A stretch of 64,000 nucleotides of DNA from Rhizopus sp. PT2906 (GCA_025529335.1 JAMYHX010000032.1:62001-126000); one strand, 5' to 3'. Numbered from the stretch's first letter, positions 1 to 12,819 are shown. The notes: generated by a model not told the origin, from the letters alone. A program made the numbers and translations.

Positions 1-1985
1 TGTTGAAGAAAGAATACCAGAGCGTGAGTCTATATCCATGCGCATGTTTCTTTATTATCATTTGGCATGTTACTTACAACATAGATTGCATTTTTATCCC
101 CATAGTGTTTTATTTCTATTGACGGAGAATGTTTGAGAGCAATGGAATGAGGGTTATATGCCTTTTACGACTGAACAAGTACTAGCAACCTGCCGTATTC
201 AACACCAACTCTATGTAAAGGATACCCCTGTCTTTTCAATGTGAGAGTTTTGTTTTCTCATTGGTGACAAAAAGTATCAAAACAAGCGCTCAAAGAGTGT
301 CTTCAACTCGGATTTGTATAGACTTGCTACTCTCTTTTTAATATTGTCTTTATAGACAATAGCGTTATGTTACTACCTACTCTTAAGAAAATGCGTTAAG
401 CGCTGGGGCGATTACTTATTCTCACACAGATCGAGAGGAACAGAGGTGTCTTTGAAAGTGATATGTGAGGATACTGGAAACTAGCTGCAACAATAAAAGG
501 CCATTTAATAAACTATGAGAATAAAAAGCAGACATATTTGCTACATTGCCAAGCGTAGCCTTACAATTCTCAAAAAAAGACATTTATCATCATTTTAAAC
601 TGTGATATACTGATTCGTTTCCTGCTGAATTACTTTTGACATTTTAAATTAAAAAATCTCACACTATCGTGCTAATGCCGATGATTCAAAGAAAAAGAAT
701 CACAGAACAAGGCAGTTTGTATAGAACTTCTTATGCTACTAAACTTGAGCTGTGTAAAGTTTTTAAATTATTGTGATGATAACATTATAATTATCAACGT
801 GGTGTAGCTTATAGAAAACATATTATTATCTTATATTCATAAATATTAACGTACCCGGTACCAAAAGCGTAACAAGATGCTCTTTTGCATCTAACAATTG
901 TTTTCCTGCGCTTTACAATAACTTTTCTTTTTCATGAACTGGTCTTTTGCTGCAAGAGCATGTGTTGGCTGTCTTCTCTTGAGAACGTTCACTGTGCTGG
1001 TTTTCAATATAAAATCAGACTATTATAGGCACTCAATTGTTCTTTGAGCTCAAATCACACATAGAGCACAAGGTTCTCACCAGTCCCTAGGACACTAACG
1101 AACAACATTAGCGGAAGCGCAATTGAGTCACTTGCCCTTGGCTTTGCTTTAGATCATCCTTGACTGTAGTAAAGCGCTTCCTCTATGAACATCTGAGTCT
1201 AGGATAAATAAAAGAAGATGTAAAAAGTTTTGCCAGAGCAATGGATCACGTCAGCTTTGCCTTTGTAATCTCAGGCGGCATGTTTTTCCATAGTCTTGAT
1301 AAAAAGGCACGTAGTAGAATGTACCCTTTTCTGTTTTAGAAAAAGAAAAAAGGCTATTGGCAACAACGATAACCTGGATACTTTTGCTGAATACCAGTAC
1401 AAGCAGAGAATGCTGTATACAATTGACCAACAAAGAATAGTCAATACGTAAAATCGGATCATTTCTTTCCTTCCTTCTCCTCTTCAAATACAATAGGAAT
1501 TTAAAAAACATTCCTGTCAACTGTTGTTTGTTACCCTTATATTGTGATGTGTAATATTTCATGTGTCTATTAAGTATTACACAATGTGAGCCTAAATGTA
1601 AGACAGTTTAAATAACAGGATCTAGAATAATGGCTAGCCATCAGTTCTTGCTCTTGCTGCAACTACACAATTCTTTTGAACCTTACATTTGTTAAATAAA
1701 AGAATTGCTGAACAAGTGTGATAGATAGGAGGACAAACACCTAGTTGTATATTTCATTTCATTGCAGAATCCATAGTCAGCCACTCGTGCCAATTTACAA
1801 AAACTGTAATGCTCGTTACACATATAATTAATTGTTTATTATCAAGCTGACCCTGCTTCATTGAAATAACCAGGTAAATGGCTCGTCAGGGCAGTCCAGT
1901 CCACGTTTGCGCTTATCCGAGGGTAAGACAGGGAAATAATGAAAAATATCTTTTATAAATTGGTGTCACAGTTATGCTACTTGTT
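1..1985. other. AT-rich stretch, no gene recognised
   Basis: Short open frames occur on both strands (the longest lies at 1251-1562 on the minus strand), but none shows a domain, compositional coding signal or plausible splice structure. I see no recognisable transposon protein remnant. The right end presumably holds the promoter of the CAP-protein gene. Confidence 0.5.
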
Positions 1986-1989
1986 AATG

Positions 1990-2000
1990 TATATATAAAG
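1990..2000 (+). promoter_or_regulatory. TATA box of the CAP-protein gene
   Basis: A TATATATAAAG element lies about 43 bp before the ATG at 2043, in the right place for a core promoter of a strongly expressed secreted protein. Assigned by position and consensus only. Confidence 0.55.
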
Positions 2001-2042
2001 AGACATAATACAGTCTTTTCAACATTAGCTTTATTTTAAACA

Positions 2043-2546
2043 ATGTTTCACCGTTCATTCACTCTGATCTTGGTTACTGTTGCCGTTATCTTGGCTACTT
2101 TATTACATACTGCAGATGCCGCATCTCGTTCATCCGTCAAAAACATTCTCAAAGTAACCAACTCGCTTCGTGCAAAGCATCATGCGCCTCCTTTAAAATG
2201 GAGCAACAAGTTGGCCACTTATGCTCAAAACTGGTCCAACCGCTGCGTATTTGAACACAGTCATGGTCAATATGGCGAAAACTTGGCTTATGGCTACCCT
2301 AATTGGGGAAGCGTCATCAGAGCCTGGTACAGTGAAGTCAAGGACTACGACTATGATCACCCACAATTCAATGCCGGCCACTTCACTCAACTCGTTTGGA
2401 AGGAAACATCTGAAGTTGGCTGTGGTGCCAAGGTTTGCAATAACCTTTGCCCTGGATGTAAATTATATACTTGCTCTTACAAGGTTCCTGGTAACATGAT
2501 GGGCGACAATTGGAGATACTTTAAACAAAACGTTATTAGACCATAA
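2043..2546 (+). CDS. Secreted CAP-domain (SCP/PR-1-like) protein
   Basis: Intronless, 167 residues. A signal peptide covers about residues 1-26 (basic start, hydrophobic core, ending A-D-A), followed directly by one CAP domain that fills the rest. Family signatures seen are the HNxxR-like helix (N-S-L-R-A-K-H-H), G-E-N-L-A-Y-G, the GHFTQLVWKET block and a final YTCSYKVPGNMMGDNW block. Several cysteines in the second half could form the usual disulfides. Fungal Pry/PR-1 relatives bind and export sterols or fatty acids, or act at the cell surface; the substrate here is unknown. Without a serine/threonine-rich extension it resembles the small secreted class. Start chosen at the first ATG after the TATA box. 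Confidence 0.9.
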   Translation: MFHRSFTLILVTVAVILATLLHTADAASRSSVKNILKVTNSLRAKHHAPPLKWSNKLATYAQNWSNRCVFEHSHGQYGENLAYGYPNWGSVIRAWYSEVKDYDYDHPQFNAGHFTQLVWKETSEVGCGAKVCNNLCPGCKLYTCSYKVPGNMMGDNWRYFKQNVIRP

Positions 2547-2910
2547 ATATTTTTATAAACGTCTTTTATATTAATAAAGCTATAATCTGGTATTATATTT
2601 AACATGCGTGACATATGCACTTGTGCATTAAGTTTGACACAAGTAACTCATATCCTATTCAAGGCAAAGGGGGGAATACTAACGGATTAAATTTTGATGA
2701 ATGCATCATAAATCTTTTGCTATTACTGTTAGGGGGCATCTTTTTTTCTTAAAAGGGAAATAGATGGCCCTGCACTTTCCATGCCAACAGTGCAAGTCGT
2801 GTTTGTGTAATCTGATGCGATCATTCGCATTGACCAATCAGAATGTATGATCATTTCTAAGGACTTACTTTTTTTTTTTTTTTTACTATTGTTCCAGTTC
2901 TTTTTTCTTT

Positions 2911-3597
2911 ATGTCATCTCGAAGAATTTTAACTCAAGCATTCCTAAACCACCACCGAATCTTGCTGCAGCGTCCTGTTGCTCGACCTGCGATTGTTATG
3001 AATAAGCCTTGTCTGATTCCGGCTACTGGCTTATTCAAAGCACAATACTACAGCACTGACCGCGTGTACAAAGTTTTGGACTTTAATGATATTCAAAAAT
3101 TGATAAAGGAGGGCCACCAACAGGTATAGAAAAATGATATATAATCAACACTACATAAAAGTGCGTAGCTAAAAATGAACAGGATTATGTCTTGTTAGAT
3201 GTAAGAGAGCCAAAAGAAGTCGAAGCAGGATATATTCCCACAGCAAAGAACGTTCCACTGGTAAGACGATGAAATGATGAATAAAAAGGGGAAGGAAGGG
3301 GAGAATTGTTAACATGTGCATAGACACAATTTGCCTATGCTTGGAGTCTCTCAGATAAAGATTTTGAAGATCAATATGGATTTAAGAAGCCTAATAAGGA
3401 TAAACGGTTGATTACTTATTGTTTAAAAGGCATCCGTAGCACATCAGCTGTAGAATATCTCTCCAAGTTGGGATATACAAAGTAAGTCATAGTATTACTG
3501 TCGTTGTTGTTGCTGCTATTGCTAACGTAATACCTGTAGTCTTGACAACTATGTTGGCAGTTATGCTGATTATATTGAAAAAACAAAAGGAGAGTAA
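2911..3597 (+). CDS. Mitochondrial rhodanese-domain sulfurtransferase
   Basis: Four exons: 2911-3123, 3183-3260, 3324-3481, 3540-3597, giving 168 residues. The first 40 or so residues are basic and free of acidic residues, as in a mitochondrial presequence. One rhodanese domain follows: D-V-R-E-P-K-E near its start and the active-site loop C-L-K-G-I-R-S with catalytic cysteine about residue 130. It resembles the single-domain RDL/TSTD1 class, which moves sulfane sulfur from thiosulfate or persulfides to thiols such as glutathione. All introns are 58-63 bp GT-AG. A 16-base T run just before the start marks the promoter. The physiological acceptor cannot be read from the sequence. Confidence 0.88.
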
Positions 3598-3773
3598 ACT
3601 AAATCCCCTTTTGCCGTATAAATAAAAAAAATACATCTTTTCAACTATAAATTTATATTTATACACGCACTCACATACACTTGACTCCTTATTTAAAATT
3701 ATTATATAGTTCCATCTTCCTCCCTTTTTTCCTTTTTTCTTTTTCTTTTTTCAGTTCAATTTCTATTTATATA

Positions 3774-5194
3774 ATGGGTGTGTGTGCATCGAGCGAAGAA
3801 CGAGCTGAAAGGATGCATAGTTTTGCTATCGATCGTGCTATCGAGGAGGATGGTAAAAAGTTGGACAGAGAATACAAGATATTATTACTAGGTATAACAT
3901 AAAAAAGGGTTGCATAAAGCATGTTTAATTTAGTATACATCGTAGGTAGTGGCGAATCTGGTAAATCGACCATTTTTAAACAAATGAAGATTATGTATCA
4001 AGAAGGATACACCAGAGAAGAGCTCATGAGTTGGAAAATGACAGTTTATCGAAATTTGATTCAGTCTGCACAATCCATTGTGAATGCATTAAATCAATTT
4101 GAATATCAACTCTCAACTGAAAAGAATCAATACGAAGCTGAACTTTTATCAGACTATAAGCTACAAGACAGTCTAAGCCCTGCAATTGCTGGTGCTATCA
4201 TCTCTGTTTGGAAGGATCCCGTGACGAGTAGACTGTTGGAAGAAAAGTCGAGTGAGTTTTATTTAATGGATTCTGCGTCTTAGTATGTTCATGCCCTTTC
4301 GTTACCTCCCCCTTCCCTTAAAATTTAATAACTTTATCTCTTTTGTTTAAATTGACAGTTTCTTTGAAGAAATCGAAAGGATCAGTCAGCCCAACTATGT
4401 GCCTACGGTAGACGATGTGCTACATGCAAGAGCAAAGACAACTGGTATTGTTGAAACAAAATTCATGATCAAACGAACCAGTGTACGGTAAGTCATCTTA
4501 TTCATGCAGACATATGCATGCAGTAATAGTAATTCATTGTTCTCTTTAGCATGTTTGACGTTGGAGGACAAAGGTCAGAAAGAAAAAAATGGATTCATTG
4601 TTTTGAAGCAGTACATTCTATTATATTTTGTATTTCATTATCTGAATATGATCAAGTATTGCTTGAAGAATCTCGTCAGGTAATTATACAAAAAGCATAA
4701 TGACATGATAGCCAAGATTTTAACACTATTACTATTCTAGAACCGTATGTTGGAAAGTTTAGTGCTATTTGAATCGGTTGTCAACAGTCGATGGTTTGTC
4801 AGGACAAGTATCATCTTGTTTATGAATAAAATAGACATTTTTAGAAAAAAGATAAAGAAGATACCACTACAAAGGTACTTTCCAGATTATGGTGGCGGAC
4901 CAGATCAAGAAAAGGCAGCAAGGTATATCCTATGGAGAATCGGTCAAACAAATAGGGCAAAATTAGAAATCTTTCCTCAGTAAAGGCCACACATATATAC
5001 ATATTTTATATATTTATGACTAACCATTCTTTGATAGCTTAACACAAGCAACAAGTACAACCAATGTAAGTCATTTTCTTTCTTAAATGATATGGTTTCT
5101 CATTTCTTTCTTTCGACTTTAGATGAAGCATACATTCGAAGTGATTCGAACAACAATTATTGATAACCAACTAAAAGATTCTGGCATATTATAA
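3774..5194 (+). CDS. Heterotrimeric G-protein alpha subunit
   Basis: Seven exons: 3774-3891, 3946-4282, 4359-4487, 4550-4679, 4741-4979, 5038-5065, 5123-5194, giving 350 residues, the usual fungal length. M-G-V-C at the start fits N-myristoylation at Gly2 and palmitoylation at Cys4. G motifs: P-loop GSGESGKS (40-47), switch I R-A-K-T-T-G-I with arginine 176, switch II DVGGQRSERKKW with glutamine 202, NKID (267-270) and TQAT (320-323). It relays signals from seven-transmembrane receptors to adenylate cyclase or MAP kinase routes at the plasma membrane. The C-terminus ends S-G-I-L, with no cysteine at position -4, so it should not be a pertussis-toxin target. Exon 6 is only 28 nt. The fungal subgroup is not certain. 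Confidence 0.93.
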
Positions 5195-5279
5195 CCTCTC
5201 CTTTTTTTGCATCATCTTGTTCGTTCTCCCCTTTCCTCCTCCTCCTCCTCTTCTTCTTCTTCTTAATTAATAGTCATAA

Positions 5280-5328
5280 TAAAAAAGCATATACCACACA
5301 CACACACACACACATATCTATATATATG
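5280..5328 (+). repeat. CA/TA microsatellite
   Basis: A run of CA dinucleotides followed by TA-rich sequence lies between the converging G-alpha and eL37 genes. It is preceded at 5228-5265 by CCT/CTT trinucleotide repeats. Simple-sequence DNA in the shared 3' flank, no coding role. Confidence 0.8.
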
Positions 5329-5372
5329 AAGAGAGCATATCGTTCACTGTGTATATTCTGTTTATTTCCATT

Positions 5373-5869
5373 TTAAGCAGCAACAGTTTGCTTCTTGGCT
5401 TGAGTACCTTCACGGAAACCATTCTTGAAACGACGATGAACCTCCTTCAAGTGAGCCATGCGACCAGTACCGGTGGTCTTTCTTCTCTTTCCCTTTTCAG
5501 ACCAGTTGACTATAATAAAAAAAGTGTTGAGTTTTCTTCTTTTGTACATGCTAGTAAATCTTACAAGATCTAATTTTGGCAGAAGGATATCCACATTGAG
5601 CACAAGTCTTCTTTTGCTTGTGGAAAGCACGGTTGCCACAACGTCGGCATAAGGTGTGAGTCTTGGTGTGACGCTTACCGAATGAGCTGGTACCTTTGGT
5701 CTATAATGAACTTGTTAGTTATTCAATGTTCATGGTCATCTCGGCTTCTCTTTTGATTTTTCTCTCTTTTTCATTGTTATCATCCATCCTCCCCCATCCA
5801 TCCATCTATCTATCCATCCATCTCTCTGCATGTACACACACGTCTGATTGTTTAATCTATATTTACCAT
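5373..5869 (-). CDS. RPL37: 60S ribosomal protein eL37
   Basis: Minus strand, three exons: 5867-5869 (only the ATG), 5565-5700 and 5373-5509, giving 91 residues. The protein begins M-T-K-G-T-S-S-F-G-K and carries the paired zinc ligands C-R-R-C and C-A-Q-C, then K-R-R-K-T-T-G-T-G-R-M and a basic tail, all typical of eL37 of the large ribosomal subunit. The start codon stands alone before a 166-bp intron, a common arrangement in fungal ribosomal-protein genes. The second intron is 55 bp. The gene converges on the G-alpha gene. The sequence upstream of 5870 is presumably its promoter and 5' UTR. Confidence 0.95.
5761..5830 (-). repeat. Pyrimidine and ATCC/ATCT tetranucleotide repeat in eL37 intron
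   Basis: Within the first intron of eL37 the plus strand carries consecutive ATCC and ATCT units in a pyrimidine-rich context. A microsatellite that explains part of the unusual intron length. Confidence 0.75.
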
Positions 5870-7484
5870 TCTTAAAGATGAAGCACGTAAGAAGGGAGGT
5901 TCATAGGTATAGAGTGGGAGGATGTCATGTCTCTTCGCCCAGAGCGGCGGCGGACATTGAAATAGATATGCAGGTCAATGCACACAGTGTTTCTTGTTGA
6001 ATTTTAGATCCTGAAACAAACACATCAGTTGCTTTTGGACAACAAAAGGTTTTCTTGGTTGCAACCTGGCCTTCTTTTTTTTTTTAAAAAAAACGACTTA
6101 GTGCTTTTATTTGTCTATTTTCACCATGGACTGTATATATGACGATCCGGAGTGTCTTTTAGCTTATGAAACTTTTGGATGTTGAAGAAATGGAACTGTA
6201 AGATTATGAACTCAGCTACGCCAGTTTCTCCTCATTTAGAAGCAATGGGTGACGATGATGATGACATTGCCGCCTAAATCAAGTCTACAACGAATTCTAC
6301 TTACAAAGAGTACAGCGCTGACGAAACCATGCGTTGTTCCTGACAGATCGTAAACTGGATAAGAACATACTGAGTTTTAGATTAGATTAGTAAACAAGTA
6401 TTAATTATGGTGTTTAATATGTCAAACCTAGTCTTTCTTCTACCACTGTGACGGATTATGTCTTGTGATAATTGGATCTTCCTGTACTAGTAAGCTACTT
6501 GTTTGTGATCATAAGTGAGCAACCATAAAATGCCGTCTATAGCTTATTAATTATGGAAAAATCATTAAGACTATTCCATACTCTAAGGATGGAATGTTCA
6601 GCCTAAATAACATCGCATACGTAAACAAAAGCAATATAAAAAGATCATCATTACCGTATTTATGAATTGTTATAAAACTTTATAACGAATTAGATGTTAA
6701 ATTGACGACATTTGCCTCAGTAACTCGTACTGGTCTTCTTCTAGCTGTACATATCAATGGTATACGTTGACCACATGTGCTTCGTCATATTTGAGAATTG
6801 CTTCCTGCTCTTCTTTGATTTGTGAATGATCGTGCAGCAAATTTTGGAGGCCTTCACATTTTCTTATTAAACTGGTGAAATTCAAGCAAGCGATACAATT
6901 TCTTTTTTCTCTCAGTAGAAGTATAATATAAAATACGCAAGTTTTAGTATCACTAATCCAATTCAATGTATTACGTTCTCTTTTACCTTGTGTTGAACCT
7001 GTTGCATTGAAATTGCTATCATAACTTTGTCAAAAGCTTTGTTATCTACGGACATATATACATTGTTGACCATCTTTTGCAAAAGATCAACTTTCTAATC
7101 GTTGATGGTCAAGTATAATTTACAGCGATTTAAACAGTTATTCAAACTTTATTAGATTCATATTCCTTTTTGCATTGATAATCGATGTTGACTAGTTGTA
7201 GTGAACGATGCATCTTTAGTTTCATTAGTTTACGTACAATCTTTTATGATTGCGCTAGAATATGAAATTGTTGAACCAAACGGAAAAGTAGAGGTACATT
7301 AAACGACGTTAACATAATTATGAAGGCTTAATTTACGAAAGAGTCAGTCTTCTTTGCAGGCCAAAAAAAAAAAACTCGTGTTACTTTATTACTCAATTAG
7401 GTGGTTAATTCATGCAAGTACTTGCTTGCTTTAAAAAGAAATCAAGGAGACTTTTCGTTACCTGAGTATAAAGAAAAGGATTTA
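5870..7484. other. Intergenic stretch between eL37 and the MFS gene
   Basis: About 1.6 kb. The left end is the eL37 promoter side and contains a short A/T tract pair near 6076-6092. A 70-residue open frame on the minus strand at 6754-6966 contains a C-x2-C pair and might be a decayed gene fragment, but I recognise no family and call no gene. No RNA gene or terminal repeats seen. Confidence 0.45.
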
Positions 7485-9128
7485 TTAGAAGGTAAAAGTC
7501 CATTCCCAAGCCAGAAAAGCACTTGAAAGAATGAAAAGTAATGAATATTTATAAATAAGGGTGTAGTCATGATTTGATGATATCAAGTAACCTGTCGCTA
7601 TAACACCTAATGCGTAACCAACATAACTATACACAGTAGACAAGTATCCTTTCAGCATCATTCGTTTATCTTCTGTAAGTAATGAAGAATTGACGTGATT
7701 TATAGCCAGTAGCCATATCATGTGAAAGGAGAGACCTATAAAGAAAATTAAGAAATTCTATCCTTAGGGCTGCATATACACGCACATATACATACCTTGG
7801 CATAGCTGTAAAATAATGACGCTTACTTGAGTCAAAGTGGTATCCATGGTTAGATATATATACACAACTGTAGACAATAGTGATAAGATATAGGCGCTAC
7901 AGGTAACAATCCATAAATGTGTAACATGCTCAGTCACCTAAATGAACATTTATGCGATAAATTCTTCGGCACACACACACACGCACACAAATGTTTTTTT
8001 TTCTTTTTTTGGCAGCTTACATGAATTAACAAGCGATCAGCCAATAGACTAGAGAGAGTTTCCATAGATCCAACGGCGCCAATGATATATGTTGGCATTT
8101 TCAATTTATCATAGAGAAAAAGGTAAATGACAGATTGAGTCATTCCGCGAACGATGCCCAAGCAAAGGAACGATATCTGCATGAACCGCGCAACTCTTTT
8201 CTCTTGTGCATCCTCTTCATGTGAGCGAGATATCTTTAATGATGACATTAATACAATGGAAGCTGAAGAGGCAGGTGGATAGGGCAGTCGAACGAGATCA
8301 AATGAAGCATACTGATCTATAATGGATGTATATTTTGAATGTGTTGTTGTCATGCGTTGCAGCATGCTTGCATCTTCTTCAGAAATATGAGAGAGATGTT
8401 CTCCAAATATATGATAGGGTTTGTAAATAACTTCAGTTGTTAAAAGAGGTTGATGCTGTCTTCCTACCAATAATGCTGGATCTACTGCTTGTACGTTCGT
8501 TGATAGAGAGAGCAGGAACAATGCAACTGATCCTATTAGTAGGACAACCATGAGTGTATCAAAATCATGATCTCCTTCTAAGAAATAGCCAATAACAAGT
8601 GTCACTATAGCCAAGGTAAATTTCCCCCAATTTCTTTCCTTTGCTAATATGAGTGTGTATATACAGATATATTTTACATCAATTACTTTTCTCTATCAAC
8701 ACGCGCTTTTACATAAATCATCTATGCTCACCATACAGTATTTTATAATCACCTAATATTTTAATGATGGCACTGTCTATAACTACTTCCAGTGGCTGAA
8801 AGAATGATCCATCGAGAATACAGGAAATAATGGCAGAGGGTAGGATAAAGGGTGTCCAAGTGGGCGGAATGGAAAGGATGATCAATATACCAATGACTCC
8901 AATGGCTGTTAGTAAACCGGTAAGGACACCATGAAGTGAAGGGTGTCGATCAATGATATGTATCCATACCATCGCAGCTGGCATCTTTAAAAGGATGGCG
9001 CAGGATGACAACAAGTAAATGATAAAGACGTCCAAGTGTAAATGATAGATGTAATATAGAATCAGAAAAGGATGGACACTGATTGTAGTAGCATGGGCAA
9101 TCGTCAATAACTTTGTCCAAAAGAGCAT
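7485..9128 (-). CDS. Major facilitator superfamily transporter (MFS_1-like)
   Basis: Minus strand, four exons: 8732-9128, 8021-8643, 7796-7937, 7485-7735, giving 470 residues. About twelve hydrophobic segments are visible, with a long hydrophilic loop (roughly residues 185-285) between the two halves, the classic MFS plan. The junction motif Y-A-K-E-R-N-W-G-K-F resembles the Y-G-x-x-R-x-W-G loop of the MFS_1-like/MFSD6 group, which includes nucleoside-permease relatives, but the substrate cannot be inferred. All introns are GT-AG. A CA microsatellite sits in the 8020-7938 intron. The start at 9128 places a membrane segment at once, as usual for this group. Confidence 0.82.
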
Positions 9129-9228
9129 CGCGTTAATAAAGAAAAGAAAAGAAAAAAGGGGGAAAAGAAAAGCAAGACATTTCTAATATTTATGCAAACA
9201 TAAACACACATACACAAAGCACAAGGTT

Positions 9229-10140
9229 TTATGTTTCACGGCATTCAAATAAATAATTGAACGCTTTTCCGCATCCTTTCTCTTCCATCCATGCTTGAAG
9301 CATACCCAAATTGTTATGATTAGAGAATGCTCCATGTATGTCAAATTTGACTTCTGTCATGTCTTTAAATAATCTACACCTGTCTAGTTCTTCTCTAGTC
9401 AAACATTGCGCCTGTTCCTTCCATTGTGATGTCATCTTTTTATGCGAAGAAGGAATATCTGACCAACTGACAGTCTTGATATCATGTATAAATTGATTGA
9501 CTTTCTCCTTTGGTCCTTCTAGACACATACATCCCGGTTTTCCAGGGCAAAGAAATCCCGTGATATTATAGCTAGGCGCCCAATCGATGATATGTCCTCT
9601 CTATTCTGTTATTTAGTCTTGTAAAACATAGCTTACTCCCTTTTTTACCTTTTCTCTTGTATAAATCATTGGAAACCATATCCATTCTCTTAGAAATTCA
9701 ATAGATTCATCACTTGTATTCTTCTTTAATTGCTTCTGTTGCTGCTTTTCATATTCTTCCAACATAGGTTCAGCGAGAGTGGAGATCGTTTGAATGCTCT
9801 CTATTATCCGTGAAGCACGATCGTCTCCTTCTACAGCAGCAAGTGCATCTGTCAGTTGTTTATGCTCTTGTCTTGACAACCAGTGATTGTCACTTGATGG
9901 TAACGATAAATCATAATTCTCAGAGATCAAAGAAAGTCGACAATAAAAGCACAAAAAGAGTTCTTTTATAGGTGCTTTTATGATCATTTCGATATATTGC
10001 TTATCCAATACATTTTGTTCCTGTTGAAGCTGTTTATATACTTTTTCATCTTGATCACTGACAAATGTAAACTCTTGGTCAAAGTACAATGATTTTAAAA
10101 ACTCAATGATCTCTAGTGAATCTTGAGCCAAGTTTGACAT
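9229..10140 (-). CDS. RWD domain protein with C-terminal DUF1115 (RWDD2-like)
   Basis: Minus strand, two exons: 9637-10140 and 9229-9600, 291 residues. The N-terminal half has the helical and charged pattern of an RWD domain, a UBC-like fold used for protein binding. The C-terminal half begins R-G-H-I-I-D-W-A and continues I-T-G-F-L-C-P-G-K-P-G-C, the hallmark of the DUF1115 domain shared by RWDD2A/B and the tail of splicing factor Prp3. The ORF would stop after residue 175 if the 36-bp intron (9601-9636) were retained; the intron is unusually short. Divergent from VPS33, with 127 bp between the starts. Molecular role is not established for this family. Confidence 0.82.
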
Positions 10141-10267
10141 TTTTAAAAAAAGGGGAAAGGAGAGGGTAGAGCAATCGAATCACGTGCTCTCTTTTTATGG
10201 AAGTCTTTTTGAAACAATACAGTCGGAGACCACACACTGGCTTCTTTTTTTTTTATTTTTCATAATA
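10141..10267. promoter_or_regulatory. Bidirectional promoter, RWDD2-like / VPS33
   Basis: Only 127 bp separate the two divergent ATG codons, so both promoters must lie here. The interval has a purine-rich left part and a T/A run (10241-10262) near the VPS33 side. Confidence 0.6.
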
Positions 10268-12711
10268 ATGAACGGAACCACGCCAGGAACTCATTTAGGA
10301 AACACGCCTTTGAATTTAGCAAAATTAAGAGAACTATCGCGTAAAGAACTACCTGAGATATTGGATAAGGTAATGTCAGTATAAACAGTTAAACATACTC
10401 ATGTATTGTAGGTACGAGGGAAGAAAGGACTTGTACTTGATCCTACCTTGACTGGACCACTTAGTCTAATAGCAGAATTCAACCTACTTAAAGTAATTTA
10501 GACATCAAAAAGAGAACATAAAATAACTCATGTGTGTTAATTAGAATCATGGGGTTGAAAAGATTTATCATCTTGAATCAGACACACTTGAAACAGACTG
10601 TCCTGGCCTGATTTACATTTGTAGACCAAAACTGAAATATATGAGATATATTGCCAGTAAAGTTACTAAACATATACAAGATACACACTCTTAACAATAT
10701 TATAGGTCATATAAAGCATTTTTCCAAATCAAGCAAAATCGACTGTTGGTTATTTTTTGTGCCTGAACGTACAATGATATGTGAACGTGTGTTGGAAGAA
10801 GAAGGTGTGAAGGGTGATATTACTATTGGTAGTTATGCTATGGATTGGATACCCTATGAAGATGATTTGATCTCTATGGAATTAGATCCATCTACATGGA
10901 AAGAAATTTACTTAGTAAAAAAGGATATATCAAAGAGAGAGAGAGAGAGAGGCTGACCTGTATACATGTATATAGGACGGAGATCAAACTGCTATTTATT
11001 ATGCAGCAAGGTCAATTATGCGACTTCAGTCCATCTATGGTCTATTTCCCCGTATCATGGGCAAAGGTGATGCAGCCAGAGTAAGTTAATAATAAAAACA
11101 AAGAGAGATGAAAGATACTAATAGTCTTTGTTCAATAGCAACTAGCAGATATGCTTTTACGTATGAGAAAAGAACATGCAGTAACGGATCAAGTATCCAC
11201 AAAAGCACCTTCACTATTAAACACCGTTTCAAATCATATTGACCAATTCATCATTATTGATCGTAACGTAGACCTGGTTACACCCTTATGCACTCAGCTG
11301 ACCTATGAGGGCTTGATTGATGAGACAATGGGGATCAAACACTGTAAGTAATAGGAAAAAAGAAAGAAAGGGATTGGATCTTGAATTTTGGTTTATGTAG
11401 GTGTTGTAGAATTAGATCCTAGCTTGATCACACTCGCAGCTTCAAAGGGGCCATCAACGCCAACGACTTCAACAACACCGATGAAAAAGAAAAAATACGT
11501 CTTGAATTCATCAGATAAATTATTTGGGCAATTGCGGGATCAAAACTTTGCAGTCGTAGGCGGTATTCTCAACAAAGTAGCTAAAAGAATCAATGAAAAT
11601 TATGAAGAAAGACATAATGCAAAGACAATGGCGCAGATACGTGATTTTGTGGGCAGATTAGGTGAACTACAACAAGAACACCAGTCTTTGCGAGTTCGTA
11701 AGTAGGCTTTGCGTATTTTCTCTCCTGAATGCCGAATCTAACCTTGTGTTTTACAGATACTGGAATCGCAGAGGAAATCATTGCAAACACAGTAACAGAT
11801 GATTTTAATAAAGTGCTAGAAGTTCAGCAAAGTTTGTATCACTTTTGTATATATGTAAAAAAATGCTGATCCTCTTTTTACTAGATGTCGTAGCTGGTGT
11901 TGATGGCAATAAGGAACCTGAATATATCGAAGAAATGATCAACCGACAGAAGCCACTCGTCCAAGTCCTTCGTTTACTCTGTCTCATGTCTCTGGCTCAG
12001 GGAGGATTAAAGCAAAAACTATTTGATCACTTCGAAAAAGAAATTGTACAAACATATGGCTATGAGCATATAGAGACGCTGCATAGATTAGAGAAGCTAG
12101 GACTTTGGATGAAACGCACAAACAACAAGAGCACATTTGGACAGTGTCGACGTCTTTTAAAGTTGATTGTAGACGATGTAGACGAATTTCATCCAAATGA
12201 CATCTCATATGTGTATTCAGGATATGCACCTTTGAGCATACGATTAGTACAGAGTGCGATGCAAAAGTCACCCAACTTTACTACGGGCACGAGCACGACC
12301 AGTCTGTTTTCCTACATGGGAACAAGCACAGCAAATTTTGTAAAGGAGACAACATCTGGGTGGCGTGGGGCTGAGGATATCCTCAGGTTATTACCCGGAC
12401 AGTCATTCGATTTAAAGCAGACGGTAGAATACGGACCGGAAACAAATGCAGCCATGGCCAGAGCCAAGAGACATGGATTACAACATGGTAAGACAACAAT
12501 TATCTTCTTCTTGGGTGGATGTACACATACAGAGGTCTCTGCCATTCGTTTTCTAGCACAACATGATGAAGGTAAGACAGTATAGGGAGATCTGTTCACG
12601 TGTTGAGATCTAAAGCATCTTTTTCTAGGACGGGACTATTTGGTTGCCACAACACAAATGATAAATGGCGGCACGTTCTTGACGCCCATCATCCAACATA
12701 GAAACGAATAA
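10268..12711 (+). CDS. VPS33: Vps33, Sec1/Munc18 subunit of HOPS/CORVET
   Basis: Ten exons: 10268-10369, 10412-10492, 10545-10656, 10706-10914, 10976-11080, 11139-11343, 11401-11697, 11757-11831, 11885-12571, 12629-12711, giving 651 residues. Early residues read L-R-E-L-S-R-K-E-L-P-E-I-L-D-K-V, then L-V-L-D-P-T-L-T-G-P-L, both strongly Vps33-like. The middle has F-I-I-I-D-R-N-V-D-L-V-T-P-L, the Sec1-family core strand, and the end has the G-G-C-T-H-T-E-V-S-A-I-R-F-L block. Vps33 binds assembled SNAREs and guides fusion at endosomes and the vacuole within HOPS and CORVET. Length is close to the family norm. A GA microsatellite lies in intron 4 (10931-10951). The second exon and some small introns were fitted from frame and family conservation. 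Confidence 0.92.
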
Positions 12712-12819
12712 ATCCATTGGCTGGTTTAATCGGAACCTAAAAAAGTTTTTCTTTTTTTATTCACTTGAGCTCATTTTAATTTTTTACCCTCTTTTTCCCG
12801 CCCCGAACTATTATAAAAA

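Noticed and set aside
1251..1562. 103-codon minus-strand open frame near the left end
   Set aside because: No domain, odd composition, no splice context; probably chance in AT-rich DNA.
6754..6966. 70-codon minus-strand frame with a C-x2-C pair
   Set aside because: Possibly a decayed gene, but too short and without a recognised family to call.
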